46,939 nucleotides of DNA, taken from NCBI GenBank assembly GCA_903895725.1, contig CAITUV010000045.1, positions 1-46,939 of the forward strand, written 5' to 3'. The notes under the pieces were generated by a model that worked only from the letters and a program-made list of their open reading frames with translations, was not told the DNA's origin and made no database searches. This DNA is from an uncultured Myxococcales bacterium (GTDB taxonomy: Bacteria; Myxococcota_A; UBA9042; CAIXZC01). Within the stretch, counting starts at the first letter, position 1. Every line of letters starts with the position of its first letter. Position numbers and translations under genes: made by a program. Shown in pieces: positions 8,842 to 17,173 of this stretch.

Positions 8842-8870
8842 TTGCACACCGGCCTGTCCGGCTGCATGGT
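8842..8870 (+). promoter_or_regulatory. Candidate promoter with A-tract for the Lys-rich peptide gene
   Basis: TTGCAC (8842-8847) and CATGGT (8865-8870) are 17 bases apart. A run of nine A at 8832-8840 sits directly upstream, in the position of an UP element. The -10 match is weak (3 of 6). Confidence 0.3.
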
Positions 8871-8905
8871 TGAGTCGTTACAGGCCACAGCCTACGGAGG
8901 ATGCC

Positions 8906-9013
8906 ATGGGAAAGGAAAAGGAAGTCAAGAAGGAAAACAAGAAGAAGCCCCAGAAGACGGCCAAGGAGAAGCGGCAGGAGAAGAAGGACAAGAAGGCCGG
9001 AAAGACCGTATAG
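8906..9013 (+). CDS. Lys-rich 35-residue peptide
   Basis: This small gene has a GGAGG at 8896-8900, five bases before ATG 8906, and a clean TAG at 9011-9013. The product begins MGKEKEVKKENKKKPQK and has 17 Lys among 35 residues, with Glu/Gln between them; there is no Cys, aromatic residue or signal peptide. The composition points to a soluble, highly basic, helical or disordered peptide that could bind nucleic acid or the ribosome, but that is inference. It stands alone, divergent from the PAP2 gene and 192 bases before the CotH-lectin gene. The strong ribosome-binding site and composition unlike the GC-rich neighbouring frames are the reasons for calling it real. Confidence 0.7.
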   Translation: MGKEKEVKKENKKKPQKTAKEKRQEKKDKKAGKTV

Positions 9014-9128
9014 CCCTCCCTCCGTCTCCGGCATCCTTCGCCGATTCGGCCGGCTCGGCCCACGTCGACCGGCTCCGGTTCGCCCCGTCCGGCATCGAAG
9101 CTCCAGTTTGTGCATGAGTGCGTTCGTG

Positions 9129-9157
9129 TCGACTCCCGGACCCGCTTCGGGTATACT
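9129..9157 (+). promoter_or_regulatory. Promoter of the CotH-lectin gene
   Basis: TCGACT (9129-9134) and TATACT (9152-9157) are 17 bases apart, matching the sigma-70 consensus at 4 and 5 positions of 6. Transcription would start near 9164, about 42 bases before the GTG start. Confidence 0.5.
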
Positions 9158-9165
9158 CGCCGAGC

Positions 9166-9192
9166 CTGCACCGGCTCCGATTCCTGGTGCAG
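9166..9192 (+). promoter_or_regulatory. Leader hairpin next to the ribosome-binding site
   Basis: CTGCACC (9166-9172) pairs perfectly with GGTGCAG (9186-9192) around a 13-base loop. It lies just before the GGGGAGG at 9194-9200. If the promoter at 9129 is right, this hairpin is almost the 5' end of the mRNA and could protect it or affect translation. Confidence 0.35.
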
Positions 9193-9205
9193 CGGGGAGG
9201 TACCT

Positions 9206-12040
9206 GTGCGTTCCGCACCATCTCGACGTATCCTCATTCTCGCCCTGCTCGTTGTTCTTGCGTCGTGTTCCGGTTCGGACCCGTGCAGCACGGGCAACTG
9301 CCCGGACGTGACGTGCCGCTGTGAGAGCGACCTGGCTTGCCCCAACCCCCGGGTGGATGCCACGGCTCCCGACCTCCGTCCCGACGAGCCCGAAGCCGAT
9401 CTGGAGGCCCCGGACGCGGCCGAGGTTTCCGTGCCCGACACGGGCTCGGACACGACGCCCGACGTCCCGCCTCCGGACGTTCCCCCCGCGTTCCCGGCCC
9501 TCCGGCTCAACGAGGTGAGCTGCCATGGCCGCGACTGGATCGAGCTGGTCGGAGCGACTCCGGAAGAGAGCGGCTTCCTTGCCGGCTACGCGGTCACGGA
9601 CGACCTCCAGAACGAGGGGCACCAGTTCTCCCTGTCCGACAAGGCCCTCCTCCTGCCCGGCGGCAGGCTCGTGCTGTCCCGCCAGACTGAGGACGAGGAC
9701 GGTTTCCTCTTCGGCATCCAGTGCGGTACGGACACGGTCTACCTCGTGGCACCGGACGGCACGGTGGAGGACTCGGCGACACCCGGGCTGGCTCCCGAAG
9801 GCCGCACGTGGGGCCGTCTGCCCGATCTCACGGGGGACTGGACCATCACTGCGTCCACGCAGGGCAAGCCCAATGAGGCGGTCCCCGATCTCGACGCCCT
9901 GATTTTTACCGTGGACCGCGTGGCCTCCATCGAGATCACGCTGCCCGACGCCTCCGTGGACTCGCTCTGGAAGGATCCCCGCACGTTCGTCCCCGGGACG
10001 TTCCGCTACGAAGCCGGGGATTTCAAGTCCGAGGAGCTGCCCATGGGCATCCGCATCAAGGGCAAGTGGGGGTCGTTTCGCGACCTCAACGGGAAGTCCG
10101 CGTTCCGGGTCCGCTTCAACTTCGGCAATCCGGACGGCAACTTCCTCGGCCTGCAGAACCTCACCCTCAACAACATGGTCCAGGATCCCTCGATGATCCA
10201 CGAGGTGCTCGCGTACCGGATCTTTGCCGCGGCCGGCATCCCGTGCCCCAAGACCGGATACGCCTGGGTCAAGGTGAACGGCCAGGACTACGGGCTCTAT
10301 CTGACCCTCGAACGGTATGACGACGTCTTCCTCACGGGACACTTCCCGTCGACGCAGCACCTGTATGAAGGGGAGTACGGTACCGACGTTGTGCCCGGTG
10401 GCAGCATGCTGTTCGACTCGGACGAGGGGGACGTGGAGAACCGTGACGACCTCGAGACCCTGGCCGACGTGGCCTGGAACACCGAGGATTCCCACTGGAT
10501 CGAGGCCATGGCCCCGGTGGCCGATCTCGACGAGATGACCCGCATGTGGGCCGTCGAGCAGTTCATCGGTCACTGGGACGGCTACGCACCCACGATCAAC
10601 AACTACTTCCTCCACAGCGACGATGCCGGCCGGTTCGTCATGATGCCGTGGGGAGTCGACCAGACGTTTGCCGATTTCCGCGACTACTTCTCGGGAGGCG
10701 GCTACCTGTTCCAGCGGTGCATGAACATCGGGCAATGCCGAACCACGTTCCTGCAGGGCCTTGCGGTCATCGGCGACGTGCTGCCGGACCTCGAGCTCGA
10801 CGCGCTGGCGCAGGAGCTTTCCGCTTTGCTGGCCCCCTATGCGGAGGCGGACCCGAGGAAGCCCTATTCCTTCGAGCAGGTCGGCCAGCAGGTCCAGGCC
10901 ACCCGGGACTTCCTGGTCAACCGCAAGGCAAACCTCGACGAGCTGCTCCAGTGCTTCCTGTCTCCCGGCTACGACACGGACGGGGATGGTTTTGGCTGCG
11001 GTGCGGACTGCAATGACGTCGACCCCGACATCCACCCGGGCCAGCCCGAGATCTGTGGAGATCAGATCGATCAGGACTGCAACGGATGGGTCGACGACGG
11101 ATACGACTGCCCCGACTGCAAGGAGGAGTATCGGGGGACCCACCGCTATCTCATCTGCCCCGTGCCCCGGCCCCACGCACTTGCGGTCCAGCATTGCCTC
11201 GACTACGGCAGCGCCCCCATCATCCTCAATGACTTCACCGAGGAGCAGTGGCTGCGCAGCCGGCTGCCCGGATACCCGCTCGATACCCTCTGGCTCGGCC
11301 TGACCGACGAGGCGGAGGAGGGGCATTTCGTGTGGTGGGGAGGGCTGGAGCCCCCCTACGTGAGCTGGAACGCCGGTGAGCCCAACGACTGGGGCGGTGA
11401 GGACTGTGCGCAGCTCCTCGTGTGGGGCCAGTGGAACGACCTCCCGTGCGATGCCGAGCTCCCTGTCGCGTGCGAGGACCCCTGCCCTCCCGGCCTCGAC
11501 GTGGACGGGGACGGCTTCGGCCCGTGTGACCTCGACTGCGATGACGGCAACCCGACGGTCTATGCCTACGCACCCGAGATCTGCAATGACGGCATCGACC
11601 AGGACTGCTCCGGGGCCGACAACGATGCCCCCAACTGCCTCGGGGGCGATGCCAAGCCGCTCCAGCCGACCATCAACGGAGACATCTTCTACTTCCTGCC
11701 CAATCCCATCTCGCGTGAGCTGGCCAGGAAGGTCTGCCAGACTCAGTTCTGGGGCGGCGACCTCGCTTGGTTCGAGACCCAGAAGGTCCAGGACCAGGTC
11801 CGGACTGCCCTTGACCAGGTGGCCGCCGGCAGCGAGGTCTGGTTCGGACTCAATGACATCGATGTCGAAGGGGTCTACGTCTGGGCCGACGGCAAGCCCG
11901 CCTCCTACACGTCCTGGGCCAACGGTCAGCCCAACAACAGCGGCGAGCAGGACTGCGTGCGCATGCTCGGCGACGGGAAGTGGAACGATGCCGAGTGTGC
12001 GAACGAGCACCCCGCCATCTGCAGGACAGTGGCACCGTAG
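9206..12040 (+). CDS. CotH-kinase / C-type lectin fusion lipoprotein
   Basis: This is a 944-residue protein. GTG 9206 lies five bases after GGGGAGG and starts a signal ending L-A-S-C (Cys21). The order of domains is: Asp/Pro-rich linker; lamin-tail-like domain at about 98-200 (L-R-L-N-E-V, D-W-I-E-L-V); CotH domain at about 245-560 with G-I-R-I-K-G, N-N-Y-F-L-H and M-M-P-W-G-V-D-Q-T-F; a MopE-type D-x-D-G-D-G-F metal-binding motif with C-N-D and Q-D-C-N-G; a C-type lectin domain at about 641-762 (E-P-N and W-N-D); a second MopE motif; a second C-type lectin domain at about 822-944 (Q-P-N, W-N-D). CotH proteins are atypical secreted protein kinases. EPN/QPN with WND are the calcium- and sugar-binding signatures of C-type lectins; EPN usually favours mannose and QPN galactose. 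I infer a surface sugar-binding protein with a possible kinase module. Confidence 0.9.
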   Translation: MRSAPSRRILILALLVVLASCSGSDPCSTGNCPDVTCRCESDLACPNPRVDATAPDLRPDEPEADLEAPDAAEVSVPDTGSDTTPDVPPPDVPPAFPALRLNEVSCHGRDWIELVGATPEESGFLAGYAVTDDLQNEGHQFSLSDKALLLPGGRLVLSRQTEDEDGFLFGIQCGTDTVYLVAPDGTVEDSATPGLAPEGRTWGRLPDLTGDWTITASTQGKPNEAVPDLDALIFTVDRVASIEITLPDASVDSLWKDPRTFVPGTFRYEAGDFKSEELPMGIRIKGKWGSFRDLNGKSAFRVRFNFGNPDGNFLGLQNLTLNNMVQDPSMIHEVLAYRIFAAAGIPCPKTGYAWVKVNGQDYGLYLTLERYDDVFLTGHFPSTQHLYEGEYGTDVVPGGSMLFDSDEGDVENRDDLETLADVAWNTEDSHWIEAMAPVADLDEMTRMWAVEQFIGHWDGYAPTINNYFLHSDDAGRFVMMPWGVDQTFADFRDYFSGGGYLFQRCMNIGQCRTTFLQGLAVIGDVLPDLELDALAQELSALLAPYAEADPRKPYSFEQVGQQVQATRDFLVNRKANLDELLQCFLSPGYDTDGDGFGCGADCNDVDPDIHPGQPEICGDQIDQDCNGWVDDGYDCPDCKEEYRGTHRYLICPVPRPHALAVQHCLDYGSAPIILNDFTEEQWLRSRLPGYPLDTLWLGLTDEAEEGHFVWWGGLEPPYVSWNAGEPNDWGGEDCAQLLVWGQWNDLPCDAELPVACEDPCPPGLDVDGDGFGPCDLDCDDGNPTVYAYAPEICNDGIDQDCSGADNDAPNCLGGDAKPLQPTINGDIFYFLPNPISRELARKVCQTQFWGGDLAWFETQKVQDQVRTALDQVAAGSEVWFGLNDIDVEGVYVWADGKPASYTSWANGQPNNSGEQDCVRMLGDGKWNDAECANEHPAICRTVAP

Positions 12041-12067
12041 TGGATGAGGGGCTTTCGACCGGTCGTC

Positions 12068-12093
12068 GAGACAAGGCGCAGCCCGCTTGTCTC
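12068..12093 (+). terminator. Hairpin between the CotH-lectin gene and mntP
   Basis: GAGACAAG (12068-12075) pairs perfectly with CTTGTCTC (12086-12093) around a 10-base loop, 28 bases after the stop codon. There is no U-tract. It could end the upstream transcript or form part of the mntP leader. Confidence 0.4.
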
Positions 12094-12135
12094 AACACAG
12101 ATCGGCGCGGTCGGTAGGGCGATAGGGAGGGTCGG

Positions 12136-12705
12136 GTGGACATCGGGGCTATCCTGTTGGTGGCGGTGGCGCTGGGGGTCGACGCGCTGGCCGTGGCAGT
12201 GGCAATCGGAGTGAGTCTGGGGAAGCTCTCCGGGCGACAGCTCTTCCGCCTCGGCTTTCACTTCGGGCTCTTCCAGGCCATGATGCCCGTCATCGGGTGG
12301 CTTGCAGGGGGTGTCGTCGCCGGATTCGTCGGTGCCGTGGACCATTGGGTGGCCTTCTCTCTACTCGCTTTCGTTGCCGGAAAGATGGCCTGGGAGGCGT
12401 TCCATTCGGAATCCGAGCGGGCCGAGGGCAACGACCCGACCCGCGGCTGGACCCTCGTCATGCTGTCCATCGGGACCAGCATCGATGCGCTGGCCGTGGG
12501 CCTGGGACTCTCGGTGCTGGGGCTTCCCATCGCCATGCCCGCGCTCGTCATCGGCGTGGTCTGTGCGGCCATGACGACCGGCGGCATGCTGGTCGGCAGC
12601 CGCATCGGCATGCGCTTCCCGCTGGCCCGCATCGCAAATGTCGCGGGGGCCCTCATCCTGCTGGGCATCGGAATCCGCATCCTGGCCGAGCATGGAGCGT
12701 TCTAG
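12136..12705 (+). CDS. mntP: Manganese efflux pump MntP
   Basis: This is a 189-residue inner-membrane protein with about six hydrophobic helices, the usual family size. The two halves carry the characteristic repeated motif: G-V-D-A-L-A-V-A near residue 15 and S-I-D-A-L-A-V-G near residue 120, with the conserved Asp of each half. MntP exports Mn2+ from the cytoplasm. GTG 12136 has GGGAGG five bases upstream. The 95-base gap before it is too short and lacks the recognisable core of a yybP-ykoY manganese riboswitch. Its stop codon overlaps that of the convergent cyclase gene by four bases. Confidence 0.9.
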   Translation: MDIGAILLVAVALGVDALAVAVAIGVSLGKLSGRQLFRLGFHFGLFQAMMPVIGWLAGGVVAGFVGAVDHWVAFSLLAFVAGKMAWEAFHSESERAEGNDPTRGWTLVMLSIGTSIDALAVGLGLSVLGLPIAMPALVIGVVCAAMTTGGMLVGSRIGMRFPLARIANVAGALILLGIGIRILAEHGAF

Positions 12706-15700
12706 CTCAGATCCCGTTGCACGAGCACGAGATCATGGCCGGCGTGGAGCCGCTCGAATCCTTCCGCAGCGAGTGACAGCTTCCTTGCACGCTCGGGGTC
12801 GGACGGAGGCAGGTGGCGGGCCAGCACGTGAACAAGCCGTGCTTCTTCATAGGGCATCTTCAGTGCAGTTGCCGCCTCCAGCCCGCGACTCCAGAGGCGG
12901 CGGGCCTTCTCCCGCTTCCCTGCGAGCCAGGCCAGTGTCCCCGAGCACAGTGCGGCCCTCGGGCGGGCAAAGGGGAACACGCGGGCATATTCGGCCAGGG
13001 CCCTGCAGGCCTGTGTCGCAAGCCGGGGAACCTGGCCCCGAGACGCTGGGCTCAGCCCTGCTCCCTCGGGGACGGGGCCGCCGGCGGCCACCGGGGAGCT
13101 GCGCAGCTCCTCTGCCAGGGAGAGCAGGGCCTCAGCTGCACCGGCGTATCCCTCGTAGCAGTAAGCCGCCACCGGAGCCATGGAAGTGGCAACCCGGGTC
13201 GCTGCGACGGCCTCGGCAAAGGCCTTGTCCCGGTTGCCCGCTCGCAGGTGGACGAGGGCGGAGAGCCCGTGGCCCCAGACCAGCTCCGACTTCCCGATCT
13301 CCTTCTCCATGAACGGAGCGGCTGCGGTGAGCAGCTCCATGGCCCGCTCCTGCCGGCCCAGGGTCAACAGGCTCTCGGCCTGGTCGAGGAGCCCCCATGC
13401 CTCGGCCTGGAAGTCCCCTTGCCGCCGGGCCGACGCGTACAGCACATCCGCCCCCATCTGGACGCGACGCTCGTACTGGCCGCGGTAGTGCATCAGCGTG
13501 GAGAATGCGCAGACCCCCTCGATCAGGCGGCGCTTGTCTCCCAGCTTCCGGGCGATTCCGACCGATTCCTCCAACGCAACGCTCCCCTCCTCCCACCGCC
13601 CCTGGGCAATCCGGACGAAGCCGGTGAAGAAGCGGACCGGCTGGACCGCCGGCGCTCCCACGGGTGTTGCCACCAATGCCGCTGCACGCCGTAGGTAGCG
13701 GTCGGCCAACCCGAACGCGGGGACCAGGGAGAACATCCAGCCGGTCAGGACCATGGAACGGGCCAGCTCCGGGCCTGGGCCGGCCCGCTCGGCCGCGTTC
13801 AGCGCCTGGAGGACGGCGAAGAACGAATCCGCAGGCCCGGCCAGGAAGAAATAGGTTTCCAGCAGTCGCAGGTAGGCGAGCGCTGCCTCGGTGCTCCTCG
13901 CCTTCTCCGGCCCGGCGGCAATCCGCGGCCAGGGCAGGAAGCGGTTGGCCAGCTGCCGGAAAATGGCACCAAGCAACCCGACTGCCATTCCTGCTTTCGA
14001 CGAGGGCACGGGCAACCCGAGCAGGGCCACGGACTGCTCCAGAGAGGCGCGGCTGGCCGGGAGATCGCCCAGGCCGAGATGCGCCTCTCCCAGGAGGCGG
14101 AGCCAGTGGGCCCGCTGGCGGGGCTCCGCTGTTGCTCCCCCTCCTGCGACCAGGCTCAGGGCCTCGCGGAAGCAGTCTGCTGCCTCCCGATAGGCTCCTT
14201 CCAAGAGGGCCCGCTCACCCGCTTTCTCGAGGTAGAACAGGGTCTTGTCCACGACCTCGGCCCGGGCCCAGTGGTAGGCCAGTCGTGGGTAGTAGGGGGC
14301 CAGCGACTCCCCGCCCCCCGCCTCGATTGCCTCGGCCACGGCCCGGTGCAGCCTCCGCCGCTGCTCGTACAGCAGGAGGCCGTAGGCCACCTCTCGGATC
14401 GTCTCGTGCCGATGCAGGTACACCAACTCTGGCTCCTGCGACTGCCGGAACAGCAGATCCACGGTCTCCAGCTCGCTCAGCTTCTGGGTGAGCCGAGGCC
14501 TGTCCGTTGCCACCGGGTACACCTCGGACAGGAGGTTGTATGCGAAGGTACGGCCGATTACGCTGGCCACCTTCACGATGAGCTGCTGCCGGGGATCGAG
14601 CCGGTCGAGACGGGCCAGGACCGTCCCCTGCACCGTGTCGGGAATGGCCAAACGGTCCCCGGCCGCAGGGGCAAGGTGCAGCATGCCGTCTCGAACTTCG
14701 GTCGCTCCGGCCTCCAACAGCGTCAGGGCCAGCTCCTCGGTGAAGAAGGGGTTGCCTTCGGCCCGTTCATGAACCAGGCGGACGACATCCTCCGAGGCCG
14801 TCCGGCCCAGCCGCTGACGGATGAGATCCGCCGTCTCCTCGGACGTCAGCGGCAGCAACGGTACGAAGCAGACGCCGGGCATCGACTTGAACGCGTCCCA
14901 GTCCGTCATCTCCAGCTCGCCGGAAGGCCTGGCTGCCACGACCACCAGCAGCGGAGCCGACGCCTTGCGGACCTGCCGCAGCAGGGCCCAGGAAGCGGAA
15001 TCCAGCCACTGGACATCATCGAGGATGATCACCCGCACGGACCCTGCAGCGGACTGCCCCAGAGGCTTGCTGAGCAGGTGAACGAGCAGATCCTGCGTGT
15101 TGTGCGCCCTCACCTCACCCGACATGGCGGCAGTCAGCGGGTTGTCGGCAAGATCCAACTCGACCAGGTCGCTCAGGAGCGGCCCCAGGCTCTCGAACAG
15201 TGCGTCGCCGGCAAGCAGGTGCTCGACGTGCATCCGGCGGGCTTTCCTGTCGGCCGATTCGAGCCGGTTAAGCCCGAGCTGCTTCTCCACGACTGGCCGC
15301 CATGCGTGATAGGGGGCCCCGCGGACCACGGAGTCTGCAGCCCCCTCGAGGCACGGGACGCCGGCTTCGGAGGCCATCCGGGACAGCTCCATCAGCAGCC
15401 GGGTCTTGCCCGCTCCAGTTCCACCTTCCAGCATCACCGCGCAGGGCGTCCCGGCACGCAACGCGTCGAGACAGCTCGACAGCACCTCGAGCTCCTTGTG
15501 CCGACCCACGAGAGGGGCACGCTGCGCTACCCTCGCTGCGCCGCTCGTCGGTGCGAACACGGCGACCGGCTCCCGCTTCCCTTTCACTCGGAGCGGAAGC
15601 TTCTCCTCGAAGTCCACCTGCGCTGCAGCGGACTCGGTCGTCGTGGCATCGCAGAGGATCCCTCCGCCGGACAGCTGCATGAGCCTGGCCGCCAGGTTCA

Positions 15701-16826
15701 CCGTGTCGCCGATTACCGTGTACTCCCGCCGGATCGGGCTTCCCACGACACCGCAGAACACCCGGCCGGTGGCGATTCCGATGCCCGTGTTCACCCCAAG
15801 CTCGACCAGCTCCCTGCGCAGCGCCATGGCCGCGCGCACCCCGCGAGCGGCATCATCCGTGTGCGCCAACGGTGGCAGGCCGAACACGGCGAGCATGAAC
15901 AGCCCCTTGTCGTCCACGGCCAGCTTGTTGATGGTCCCCTCGTGCCGCTCCACCACCTCCTGGACGGAGAGAAAGACCTGCTGCGTCCGGTGGAGTGCGC
16001 CCGTCCCCTGACCGGCCGGGTCGGGAAGGCTCACGAACAGAACGGTGACGCGCCTCAGCTCGGAGAGCCACTCGGTCTGCCCCGCTGCCATCCGCTCCTT
16101 GACCGCGGGAGGGACGAACGCGGCCACTCCGGCATCCGCCCGCAGCTCGGACGGAGGAGACACTGCGACGACCTCGATCGGCTCCAGCACCGCCTCGAGC
16201 CGGACGCACCGGCCCCCCCGAGGCATCCCCTTGCACCGCTCCGCGACCTGCGCCCAGGCCTCGGCGGACAACACGATTTCCCCCGCTTCAGCCTCCCGAG
16301 ATGCCTCGGCCATCTGGGCCAGGGGACTTCCGGCCACCAGGAGCTCCCACCGCCCCCCCGTGCCTCCCAGGAACATCAGGGTCACTTCGCCGGCCGACAT
16401 CCCCGTGACCAGGGTCAGCGGCGCATCGGCATCGGCCGCAAAGGACGCCAGCGCTTCCTGCACGGCCAGCCCACACTGACCGGCCCTCACCACGGCCCGG
16501 GAAAGCCCGTCCGAGGACGGAGCCTCCGCTGCCCACAGAGCGAGCAGGGCGTCCCCGGCAAACCCCACCACCTCGCCTCCGTGCGCCGTAACCACCTCGA
16601 TGAGCCGCCCGAAGTAGTCGTTGAGCCGCTCCGTCAGCTTCTCTGCACCCCGGGGACCGAGCAACGCCATGCGCTCGGCCAGCGGAGTAAAGCCTGAGAT
16701 GTCCGCAAGCAGCACGGCCGCAGACAGCGACTGGGACGCGGGCTGACTCGGCGGCACGGCCGAATCGCCGTACCGACGGACGACCGCGGCGGGCACGAAA
16801 CTGGCCAGTGGGCTCTTCTCGTTCAC
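12702..16826 (-). CDS. Soluble-adenylyl-cyclase-like signalling protein
   Basis: This is a 1374-residue cytoplasmic protein. GTG 16826 has GGAGGAG seven bases upstream. Residues ~35-215 form a class III cyclase domain with A-D-I-S-G-F-T (Asp42) and F-A-G-D-A-L-L-A-L-W (Asp92), the two metal-binding aspartates. Residues ~255-430 form a second cyclase domain that lacks the first aspartate (L-F-V-S-L) but has D-D-K-G and E-Y-T-V-I-G-D-T-V-N-L-A-A-R, matching the adenine-binding Lys/Thr and catalytic Asn/Arg of the C2 half. Next come an AAA/STAND ATPase (G-G-T-G-A-G-K-T near 470; I-I-L-D-D-V-Q-W-L-D) and a long helical, TPR-like C-terminus. This is the order seen in animal soluble adenylyl cyclase and related bacterial proteins. 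It should make cAMP from ATP using one C1/C2 active site. The input signal is unknown. Confidence 0.88.
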   Translation of the reverse strand: MNEKSPLASFVPAAVVRRYGDSAVPPSQPASQSLSAAVLLADISGFTPLAERMALLGPRGAEKLTERLNDYFGRLIEVVTAHGGEVVGFAGDALLALWAAEAPSSDGLSRAVVRAGQCGLAVQEALASFAADADAPLTLVTGMSAGEVTLMFLGGTGGRWELLVAGSPLAQMAEASREAEAGEIVLSAEAWAQVAERCKGMPRGGRCVRLEAVLEPIEVVAVSPPSELRADAGVAAFVPPAVKERMAAGQTEWLSELRRVTVLFVSLPDPAGQGTGALHRTQQVFLSVQEVVERHEGTINKLAVDDKGLFMLAVFGLPPLAHTDDAARGVRAAMALRRELVELGVNTGIGIATGRVFCGVVGSPIRREYTVIGDTVNLAARLMQLSGGGILCDATTTESAAAQVDFEEKLPLRVKGKREPVAVFAPTSGAARVAQRAPLVGRHKELEVLSSCLDALRAGTPCAVMLEGGTGAGKTRLLMELSRMASEAGVPCLEGAADSVVRGAPYHAWRPVVEKQLGLNRLESADRKARRMHVEHLLAGDALFESLGPLLSDLVELDLADNPLTAAMSGEVRAHNTQDLLVHLLSKPLGQSAAGSVRVIILDDVQWLDSASWALLRQVRKASAPLLVVVAARPSGELEMTDWDAFKSMPGVCFVPLLPLTSEETADLIRQRLGRTASEDVVRLVHERAEGNPFFTEELALTLLEAGATEVRDGMLHLAPAAGDRLAIPDTVQGTVLARLDRLDPRQQLIVKVASVIGRTFAYNLLSEVYPVATDRPRLTQKLSELETVDLLFRQSQEPELVYLHRHETIREVAYGLLLYEQRRRLHRAVAEAIEAGGGESLAPYYPRLAYHWARAEVVDKTLFYLEKAGERALLEGAYREAADCFREALSLVAGGGATAEPRQRAHWLRLLGEAHLGLGDLPASRASLEQSVALLGLPVPSSKAGMAVGLLGAIFRQLANRFLPWPRIAAGPEKARSTEAALAYLRLLETYFFLAGPADSFFAVLQALNAAERAGPGPELARSMVLTGWMFSLVPAFGLADRYLRRAAALVATPVGAPAVQPVRFFTGFVRIAQGRWEEGSVALEESVGIARKLGDKRRLIEGVCAFSTLMHYRGQYERRVQMGADVLYASARRQGDFQAEAWGLLDQAESLLTLGRQERAMELLTAAAPFMEKEIGKSELVWGHGLSALVHLRAGNRDKAFAEAVAATRVATSMAPVAAYCYEGYAGAAEALLSLAEELRSSPVAAGGPVPEGAGLSPASRGQVPRLATQACRALAEYARVFPFARPRAALCSGTLAWLAGKREKARRLWSRGLEAATALKMPYEEARLVHVLARHLPPSDPERARKLSLAAEGFERLHAGHDLVLVQRDLS

Positions 16827-17173
16827 CTTGTGGCTCCTCCGGGTTACCCTAGCCGCACAGTCTGCACCCAAACCTCCCCGGCTTCAACATGAACCTTTGC
16901 AGCGGCTGGCCTGCGCCTGGTGATGTCGAAAATATTCCCACAGCCGACAACCGTGTCGCAGGTCACCGACCCGCTCCCCGGACCCGCCGGACGCCCCCCC
17001 TCGGAGACGTGGCGGATCGGCCGATCGACCCCATGGAACAAGGCCTCGGACGAGCTTGCACGCTGGGGTATCAGTCCCTCTGAGACGGTCGCCGGACCGG
17101 TTGGCACGGCCGTTGCTACAGGAAGCGGCGGTTTTGGAGCAGTCGACATCGCAACCCTCAGTGGAGGACGGCA
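16827..17173. other. Divergent intergenic region
   Basis: These 347 bases separate the divergent cyclase and propeller genes and must hold promoters for both. Short overlapping frames lack ribosome-binding sites. I see no convincing -35/-10 pair and no strong hairpin. Confidence 0.4.

Noticed and set aside
8771..12010. Long minus-strand frame running upstream of the PAP2 gene through the CotH-lectin gene
   Set aside because: Only the part from 8770 down has a start site, signal peptide and domain; the rest is antisense shadow of the CotH-lectin gene.
12041..12135. yybP-ykoY manganese riboswitch before mntP
   Set aside because: The gap is only 95 bases and holds one simple hairpin; the conserved loops of this riboswitch are not visible.
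14079..16697. An 872-codon plus-strand frame within the cyclase gene
   Set aside because: It is antisense to a gene with clear cyclase and ATPase motifs, and has no start signal.
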